NCBI GenBank assembly: GCA_024400815.1
Contig: JAKSMD010000009.1
Location: 1 to 38,327, forward strand
Source of the DNA: Bacteroidales bacterium
GTDB taxonomy: Bacteria; Bacteroidota; Bacteroidia; Bacteroidales; WCHB1-69
DNA length: 38,327 nt
Direction: 5' to 3'
Positions 33,039-38,327 of this stretch are shown here, one piece after another. Both the position numbers and the translations under genes were made by a program. The notes beneath the pieces were generated by a model, which was not told where the DNA came from, made no database searches, and saw only the letters and a program-made list of their open reading frames with translations. Each line of letters opens with the position of its first letter. The stretch's first letter is position 1.

Positions 33039-33885
33039 TCGGACCCTTTTGGTACTGTCGGGCCCGACGGCGGTGGGCAAGACCGACTTCGCCATTTCGA
33101 TGGCGGAAGCGTTGCAGACTCCCATTATTTCAGCGGACTCCAGACAGTTTTTCAGAGAAATGAAGATTGGCACGGCATATCCCTCAGACGAGGAACTTGC
33201 TCGTGCCAAACATTTTTTTGTGGGTATGCTCTCCATCCACGATTACTATAATATATATATGTATGAGCAGGAGGTCATCAAACTGCTAAACACTTTGTTT
33301 GAGGAGCATCCTGTCGTCATCATGGAGGGAGGCAGTCCGCAATATATAGCTGCCGTTTGCAACGGGGTAGATGAACTCCCAGACCCAGACACTGTGACCC
33401 GCCAATATGTCAACAACCTCTATCTCAACAACGGCATCGACGCCTTGCGCGCACAACTGCAAATGTTGGACCCCGACTATTGTGCGAAGGTGGACCCGCA
33501 CGACCACAAACGAATGATTCGCGCGGTGGAAGTCTCCCTGCAAATGCAGAAACCCTATTCCTCATTTTTACATCAGACAGAAAAAAAACGGGATTTCCAT
33601 ATCGCCAAGTATTATCTCAACCGTCCACGCGAGGTGCTCTTCGAACGCATCAACCGCCGCGTAGATATCATGATGGAGTGCGGCTTGCTCGAAGAGGTAC
33701 GCACCCTTTATCCGTTCCGACAGCTGAATGCCTTAAACACGGTGGGCTACAAGGAACTTTTTAATTATATAGATGGAAAGTGCACCTTGGAACAGGCCGT
33801 TGAAGATATCAAAACCCACACGCGCCGCTACGCCAAGCGTCAGCTCAATTGGTTCAAAAAGGATTATCAAGAAATTCTATTGTGA
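33016..33885 (+). CDS. miaA: tRNA dimethylallyltransferase
   Basis: The 289-residue protein is a complete MiaA, which adds a dimethylallyl group to A37 of tRNAs reading UNN codons. The P-loop GPTAVGKT lies at 16-23, followed by ISADSRQFFREMKIGTA and the tRNA-binding NRPREVLFERINRRVD segment. The closing segment QAVEDIKTHTRRYAKRQLNWFKKD is the family's C-terminal signature (TRxYAKRQxTWF). It starts 23 bases before the preceding gene's stop, so the two are translationally coupled. The gene is followed by the repeat-rich gap. Confidence 0.95.
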   Translation: MNFPTFPNRTLLVLSGPTAVGKTDFAISMAEALQTPIISADSRQFFREMKIGTAYPSDEELARAKHFFVGMLSIHDYYNIYMYEQEVIKLLNTLFEEHPVVIMEGGSPQYIAAVCNGVDELPDPDTVTRQYVNNLYLNNGIDALRAQLQMLDPDYCAKVDPHDHKRMIRAVEVSLQMQKPYSSFLHQTEKKRDFHIAKYYLNRPREVLFERINRRVDIMMECGLLEEVRTLYPFRQLNALNTVGYKELFNYIDGKCTLEQAVEDIKTHTRRYAKRQLNWFKKDYQEILL

Positions 33886-34061
33886 CCTCTCCCCCCTCCC
33901 TTCTCACCTCTCACTTTGACCATTGACCTTGACATTGACCTTGACATTGACCTTTTGGACTCGCTGTTTAAACTTTAAACCTTAAACTTTAAACTATTTG
34001 CCATCAAGTACGGCCCTTGATTTCCCGAGTGACTTTCTTGAAACTTGAAACAAAAAAATCG
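33886..34061. repeat. Gene-free gap with 12-bp tandem repeat and dispersed 105-bp block
   Basis: The gap starts with pyrimidine-rich sequence, then CATTGACCTTGA repeated three times with small changes (about 33920-33956). The roughly 106-bp block at 33946-34051 is almost the same as 15433-15536, including four TTTAAAC-type heptamers (33967-33994) and terminal CTTGAAACTTGAAAC. The last heptamers lie next to the permease promoter. Confidence 0.72.
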
Positions 34062-34069
34062 TATTTTTG
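34062..34069 (+). promoter_or_regulatory. -7 box (TATTTTTG) of permease gene
   Basis: TATTTTTG followed by CGCC lies 18 bases before the ATG at 34088. A TTG in the terminal heptamer of the repeat (34038-34040) is 21 bases upstream and could act as the -33 element. Confidence 0.65.
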
Positions 34070-34087
34070 CGCCTCTTAAAGTACTAT

Positions 34088-35185
34088 ATGGGCATTTTCA
34101 AGAAGACTCCAAAGGAATACCGCGCCACTTCGCTGTCGGAACTGACATGGCAGCGTTTCAAGAAAGAGAAAGAGGGGATGATTTCTCTGGGTTTCATTGT
34201 GTTCGTCATTCTCATTTCCATTTTGGGTTATCTGATTACGCCCGACAGCACGCCCTATTGCAATCATCAACAGTTGGAAATCGCCCTGCAATCACCCGGA
34301 TTTTCGGTAGATTTGCTCCAAGAGAAGCAAGGTCACGAAGTTGCCAAAATCGGCATTTTCAAGAAGATGCTTTTCGGGCAGCCGGCATTATACCGCACCA
34401 TTCCTGTTAGTCAATACATCATTGAAGGGGAACAGGTCCGGGCACAGTTATTCGGGCAAAACGATTGGGTGCAGTATTCTAAAGCAGAGTTGGCACCGAA
34501 ACCTGTTATCCACAAACGCTTTCTGTTGGGCACCGACCGCTATGGAAGAGATGTGCTGAGCCAACTGATGATGGGTTCTCGCGTGAGTTTGGCCGTCGGA
34601 TTTATATCCATCTTCATTGCCTTGGTCATTGGCATCACCATCGGAGCCATTGCGGGCTATTACCGCGGCAAAGTTGACGATGTGCTCATGTTCATCATCA
34701 ATGTTGTTTGGTCCATCCCCACCCTATTGTTAGTCATCGCCATCAGTTTTGCATTAGGCAAAGGATTCTGGCAGATATTCATCGCAATTGGACTCACCAT
34801 GTGGGTCGATATCGCACGTGTGGTGCGCGGGCAGGTCATCAGTCTGCGCGAGCAAGACTTTGTCGAGTCCGGGAAGGCCTTAGGGTACGGTAATTTGCGC
34901 ATCATCTTCAAACATATCTTACCCAACATCACGGGCACCATCATTGTAATCTCGGCCTCTAACTTTTCTTCTGCCATCTTAAATGAGGCAGGCCTTAGTT
35001 TCTTGGGACTTGGAGTACAACCGCCCATGCCGTCCTGGGGCATCATGATGAAGGAAAATTATGCGTATATCGTCCTCGACAAGGCCTACTTGGCCATCGT
35101 TCCGGGCATCGCCATCATGTTGCTGGTTCTTTCTTTCATGCTCATCGGTAACGCCTTGCGCAACGCAATGGATGTAAGAAGTTAA
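34088..35185 (+). CDS. ABC transporter permease, OppC/DppC family
   Basis: The 365-residue inner-membrane protein is an OppC/DppC-type permease, one of the two membrane subunits of peptide (or nickel) ABC importers. The first membrane helix (about 33-51) is followed by a periplasmic stretch of roughly 95 residues, longer than in typical DppC, before the conserved GTDRYGRDVLSQLM (148-161). The permease core shows several helices, the EAA-type loop ESGKALGYGNLRIIFKHILPN and the C-terminal SWGIMMKENYAY segment. I start at 34088 because the -7 box at 34062-34069 leaves no room for the longer frame. No partner permease, ATPase or binding protein lies beside it in the window. Confidence 0.9.
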   Translation: MGIFKKTPKEYRATSLSELTWQRFKKEKEGMISLGFIVFVILISILGYLITPDSTPYCNHQQLEIALQSPGFSVDLLQEKQGHEVAKIGIFKKMLFGQPALYRTIPVSQYIIEGEQVRAQLFGQNDWVQYSKAELAPKPVIHKRFLLGTDRYGRDVLSQLMMGSRVSLAVGFISIFIALVIGITIGAIAGYYRGKVDDVLMFIINVVWSIPTLLLVIAISFALGKGFWQIFIAIGLTMWVDIARVVRGQVISLREQDFVESGKALGYGNLRIIFKHILPNITGTIIVISASNFSSAILNEAGLSFLGLGVQPPMPSWGIMMKENYAYIVLDKAYLAIVPGIAIMLLVLSFMLIGNALRNAMDVRS

Positions 35186-35217
35186 CCTATGCGTGGACTT
35201 TTTTGCAAACTATTTTC

Positions 35218-35225
35218 TACCTTTG
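35218..35225 (+). promoter_or_regulatory. -7 box (TACCTTTG) of GH106-like gene
   Basis: TACCTTTG followed by CAACCGC lies 24 bases before the ATG at 35249. Confidence 0.6.
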
Positions 35226-35248
35226 CAACCGCATTCCAAAGACATCTT

Positions 35249-38116
35249 ATGAATCGTTTTTCACGCTCTATACTCACCTGCTTATTGCTGTCGCTTACGA
35301 TTTGCGGTCCACTGCCAAGCCACGCGCAGCAGTCGGAGCCCTCGTCCACCGTCAGCGCCTTGTACGAGCTTTTTCAAAACCCTCCAACGCAATACCGTCC
35401 GTGGGTACGCTGGTGGTGGAACGGCAACAAAGTCAACGCAGATGAATTAGTCCGCGAGCTGCACCTTTTGAAAGAGGCCGGCATCGGAGGCGTGGAAATC
35501 AACCCCATCGAGTTTCCCACCCACGGCGACGACAGTATGGGCATCGCTTCCCTACCCTGGCTTTCCGACGAATGGCTATCGGCATTGCGCACCACGCTCG
35601 ACAGCGCCCGCGCGATGGGCATGGGCTGCGACCTGCTGGTAGGCTCGGGCTGGCCCATCGGCGGCACTTTCGTTCCCGAAAAGGAACGCGCCCAGATTCT
35701 CTGTCCGTACGCCCTCGAAATAGAAGGTCCGCAAGTCTTCACCATCTTCGACACCACGATCTTCCGCAGCGCCGACCCAAAAATCACCTCCCCGAATCCA
35801 GCGCGCCAGTTTTCGATATTTTCCTTACAACTCATCCCCACCCCCTGCACCGACCTCAGCCAAGGAGTAGATGTCTCTGCCCAACACGACGGCAACGGAC
35901 GCTACGCCATCACCATTCCGGAGGGCAAGTTCATCCTGTCCGCCATCGTACAAATCCGCGACTTCATGCGCGTCATTGACGGGGCGCCCGGTGCCAACGG
36001 ACCGGTGGTTGACCACTTCAACCGCGCGGCCGTTGACCGCTACCTCAACCGTATGGGCGATGCACTCACCACGGCACTGCCCGACGCCCTGCGCGTCTAT
36101 CTGCGGGCAATGTTCATGGACAGTATGGAATTAGAAGGCGCCAACTGGAGCGACCACTTCCGGGAAGAATTTCAACGGCGCCGTGGTTACGACATCGTAC
36201 CGTACCTCAACTACATACTCTGGCCCACGAGAGGCATGGGGGACCCGGTCTCCTACCAGCCGCTCGTGCCCGTTTGCGACAGTCTGCGCGACCAATTGCA
36301 GCGCGTGCGTTACGACTTCGAACTGACCAAAGCAGAACTTCTGCGCGAGAACTTCACGATCCCCTACACCGAATGGTGCCGCCGCCTGGGGCTGCAATCG
36401 CGGGCGCAGGCCTACGGGCGCGGCTTCTTCCCCTTGGAGAGCAGCCAACTCATCGATATGCCCGAGTGCGAATCGTGGACCACCAACTACCTGCACCACC
36501 GTCCCGGCTTTGAGATGCCGGAATACGACTATCGTCGGGGGCGGGCCTACACGATGATCAACAAATACGTCAGCTCCGCTGCCCACCTGGAAGACAGGCA
36601 CATTGTAAGTTGCGAGGAAATGACCAACACCTACCACGTTTTCAACATGGACCTCAAGGAACTCAAGATTGGCGGAGACATGAGCATCTGCTCGGGCGTG
36701 ACGCAAAGTATCTACCACGGGTTCAACTATATGCCGCCTAACGCGCCCTTCCCGGGATGGATTCGCTACGGAGCCTACTACAACGAGCGCAACAACTGGT
36801 GGCCCTACTTCAAGGCCTACAACGACTACAAAGCCCGCGTGTATGCCGTGCTGCAAAACTGCACCCACTATGCCGACATCGCCATCCTGAACCCCGACGG
36901 CGACATGTGGAGCCAAATCGGGATGCAGAACGAGCCTTTTCCCAACCAGCAGTTTGCCCAATGGAGACCCTTGGTTTGGGAAGCCATCATGAAAAACGGA
37001 GGCAGCAGCGACTATATTTCCGAAGAAATCATCCGCAATGCCACCATCCAAGACGGGCAACTCTGCTACAAGCAACAACGCTACGGGACGATTTTCCTGC
37101 TGGGCGTGCGCAGTCTGTCGGCAGAGAGCGTCCAGCAGTTGGAGCGGTTTGTGGAAAGCGGCGGCACGCTGTTCTGCATCGACAGTGTTCCCGACAAGGC
37201 GCTCGGGTTGCTGGGCAACGACAGCCTCGTACAGGGCTGCATAGAGCGAATGGCCGCAAATCACCCACAGCATTTCCACATGGTTGACAAACCCGACAAC
37301 AACTATTTGAGCTGGTATCGAGAATTGCAACAAGAGTATCATTTGCCGCACGCACTCACCATAGCCAACCCCGATCCGTACCTGATGCAGATCCATTACA
37401 AAACGAACGACGGCGAAGACATCTTTTTCGTGTGCAACAGCGACGCGGTTGACCAGAAGGCTCCCGGCCTCTCTCTTACCGACACTATTTACGGGAAATC
37501 ACTGAGTTGCTGGGACCCCCTGCACGGCACCTATCATCCGAAGCCCTCCTTCTTCATCAAATCGGCGACCTCTTACCTATATGTCACCACCCCACTCGCC
37601 ATCCCTGAGACGGCAGCCATACCCGAGATTGATATGTTGTGCAAAAACATCAGCCATGATTGGAAGGTCACCCTAACCCACGCCCAACTGGGCACAATCG
37701 AACAATTACGATTGGACAGTTTAGTGGACATGGCCACATTACGTCCCAATTTTTCAGGCACGATCACCTATGTCAAGGACTTCCACGCCAAGCGTGGCAA
37801 AGACTACTCATTAGGCATATCCTACATCGAAGGCACCGCCGTCATCCTCCTAAACGGCAACGTGGTTGACACCTTGCTCTGTGGCGAACGCCTATTGTTG
37901 TTCGACGAATTCTTCACCCCAATCCCATTGCCCAAGAAATTCATGCACAAAGGGAAAAACACGATAGAAATCCGTGTCATCACTACGATGGGCAACTATG
38001 TAAGAAGTCTGACCGACAATCCCGTTGCGCAATATTGGACCAACAAAGGCAGCAAGGCCCAGCCGTTGAAGCCGATGGGCATGATGGGAAGCGTGTATCT
38101 GCACCGTTTGAAATAG
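35249..38116 (+). CDS. Secreted glycoside hydrolase, GH106-like (alpha-L-rhamnosidase)
   Basis: The protein is about 955 residues from the ATG at 35249, which follows a TAnnTTTG box and gives a signal peptide (SILTCLLLSLTICGPLPSHA, cleavage near 26). An upstream extension to 35189 overlaps the promoter and was dropped. The mature N-terminus has RPWVRWWWNG at 50-59 and ELHLLKEAGIGGVEINPIEF near 70-89, the opening beta/alpha-barrel pattern of GH106-like enzymes that remove rhamnose from pectic rhamnogalacturonan. Further barrel parts (MDSMELEGANWSDHFREEFQRRRGYD) and a C-terminal beta-sandwich near 840-930 (GISYIEGTAVILLNGNVVDTL) follow. The catalytic residues were not located by eye. The gene is visibly more GC-rich than most of the window. 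The next gene is GH28-like, in line with pectin use. Confidence 0.82.
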   Translation: MNRFSRSILTCLLLSLTICGPLPSHAQQSEPSSTVSALYELFQNPPTQYRPWVRWWWNGNKVNADELVRELHLLKEAGIGGVEINPIEFPTHGDDSMGIASLPWLSDEWLSALRTTLDSARAMGMGCDLLVGSGWPIGGTFVPEKERAQILCPYALEIEGPQVFTIFDTTIFRSADPKITSPNPARQFSIFSLQLIPTPCTDLSQGVDVSAQHDGNGRYAITIPEGKFILSAIVQIRDFMRVIDGAPGANGPVVDHFNRAAVDRYLNRMGDALTTALPDALRVYLRAMFMDSMELEGANWSDHFREEFQRRRGYDIVPYLNYILWPTRGMGDPVSYQPLVPVCDSLRDQLQRVRYDFELTKAELLRENFTIPYTEWCRRLGLQSRAQAYGRGFFPLESSQLIDMPECESWTTNYLHHRPGFEMPEYDYRRGRAYTMINKYVSSAAHLEDRHIVSCEEMTNTYHVFNMDLKELKIGGDMSICSGVTQSIYHGFNYMPPNAPFPGWIRYGAYYNERNNWWPYFKAYNDYKARVYAVLQNCTHYADIAILNPDGDMWSQIGMQNEPFPNQQFAQWRPLVWEAIMKNGGSSDYISEEIIRNATIQDGQLCYKQQRYGTIFLLGVRSLSAESVQQLERFVESGGTLFCIDSVPDKALGLLGNDSLVQGCIERMAANHPQHFHMVDKPDNNYLSWYRELQQEYHLPHALTIANPDPYLMQIHYKTNDGEDIFFVCNSDAVDQKAPGLSLTDTIYGKSLSCWDPLHGTYHPKPSFFIKSATSYLYVTTPLAIPETAAIPEIDMLCKNISHDWKVTLTHAQLGTIEQLRLDSLVDMATLRPNFSGTITYVKDFHAKRGKDYSLGISYIEGTAVILLNGNVVDTLLCGERLLLFDEFFTPIPLPKKFMHKGKNTIEIRVITTMGNYVRSLTDNPVAQYWTNKGSKAQPLKPMGMMGSVYLHRLK

Positions 38117-38136
38117 CCAACAATTTATTATATTTG
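38107..38136 (+). promoter_or_regulatory. Promoter of GH28-like gene
   Basis: TTTG at 38107-38110, inside the 3' end of the GH106-like gene, and TATATTTG at 38129-38136 are 18 bases apart; the ATG follows 22 bases later. Confidence 0.6.
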
Positions 38137-38158
38137 CGACCGCAAAAAACACCGACAA

Positions 38159-38327
38159 ATGAAAAAAGCGACCATCACCCTCCTGTTCCTACTCTTCATC
38201 AGTTGTGCCTTTGCCGCACAGGACACCGTTTATAATGCCTCCAAGTTCGGCATCCGCAGCGACGGAATCACTATGAACACCCGTTCCATACAGAAAGCCA
38301 TCGACTGGATTTCGGAGCAAGGGGGCG
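38159..38327 (+). CDS. 5' end of GH28-like (polygalacturonase family) secreted enzyme, truncated by window edge
   Basis: Only about 56 codons are present and the gene runs off the window. It opens with a signal peptide (KKATITLLFLLFISCAFAAQ). ISC could also serve as a weak lipobox. The mature part has YNASKFGIRSDGITMNTRSIQKAIDW and ISEQGG, the standard start of right-handed beta-helix enzymes of the GH28/pectate-lyase-superfamily type (FGAxGDGxTxNTxAIQxAID.....GGG). Polygalacturonases or rhamnogalacturonan hydrolases cut pectin backbones, which fits the neighbouring GH106-like gene. The catalytic part lies outside the window, so the specific activity is unknown. Confidence 0.72.
   Translation, partial: MKKATITLLFLLFISCAFAAQDTVYNASKFGIRSDGITMNTRSIQKAIDWISEQGG

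Noticed and set aside
33900..34051. Possible CRISPR-like array
   Set aside because: The repeats are 7-12 bases, contiguous or nearly so, with no spacers of constant length and no cas genes.
34067..34087. Upstream start for the permease gene (TTG at 34067)
   Set aside because: It lies inside the TATTTTTG promoter box; the ATG at 34088 fits.
36131..37396. Open frame of 421 codons opposite the GH106-like gene
   Set aside because: High GC makes long antisense frames common; no signal, motif or promoter supports it.
1..38327. tRNA or rRNA genes
   Set aside because: I looked for the T-arm consensus and CCA-ended cloverleaf sequences and for rRNA text, and saw none; a covariance scan could not be run.

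Overview
The window looks like the chromosome of a member of the Bacteroidota, most likely Bacteroidales. The strongest evidence is the promoter grammar: upstream of many genes there is a TAnnTTTG box, the Bacteroidota sigma-ABfr -7 element, occasionally with a TTTG about 20 bases upstream. Shine-Dalgarno sequences are weak or absent. The gene content fits as well: a BatA-type membrane protein, a DUF349 repeat protein, a DUF2147 protein, a PCMD protein, a DUF7033-type polysaccharide deacetylase, secreted M16 peptidase and large secreted glycoside hydrolases. No tRNA, rRNA, CRISPR array, intact insertion sequence or prophage was seen.

Layout. Positions 1-284 hold the 3' end of an Rpn/PD-(D/E)XK-type protein with an in-frame 24-bp tandem repeat. 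From 472 to 12170 there are mostly housekeeping genes: rlmI-like methyltransferase, UPF1-like helicase, BatA-domain protein, pepD, glyA, a DUF349 protein, a DUF2147 protein and an Hsp15-like S4 protein. Positions 12211-14578 carry a site-2 protease (rseP) followed by nadA on the minus strand. A small anchored protein of unknown function (14686) diverges from rseP. Then come htpG, a lone CoA-transferase alpha subunit with its own promoter and terminator, and a secreted protein of unknown function.

From 27187 back to 19860 a minus-strand cell-envelope cluster runs: M16 peptidase, an SDR/epimerase fused to a zinc-ribbon-like tail, a PCMD protein, an outer-membrane beta-barrel protein, an ECF sigma factor and its probable anti-sigma partner. 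A plus-strand operon follows (27317-30503: deacetylase, glycosyltransferase, tcdA), meeting a small lipoprotein gene tail to tail. After a 532-base gene-free stretch come yebC, a pRiA4b ORF-3-like protein overlapping miaA, a lone OppC/DppC-type permease, a GH106-like secreted enzyme and the 5' end of a GH28-like gene. The last two suggest the edge of a pectin (rhamnogalacturonan) degradation locus.

The most unusual non-coding feature is a family of short-word repeats in the gaps between genes. It has heptamer arrays (TTTAAAC, CTTGAAA), the word TTTTGGAGTC, TTGACC/TTGACA runs, and two copies of a roughly 105-bp block almost 18.5 kb apart. A separate GC-rich structured block lies at 31180-31440, and a nested inverted repeat follows pepD. 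No complete new defence or biosynthetic system was recognised; the less ordinary protein-level items are the SDR-zinc fusion, the orphan CoA-transferase and permease subunits, and several unrecognised envelope proteins.
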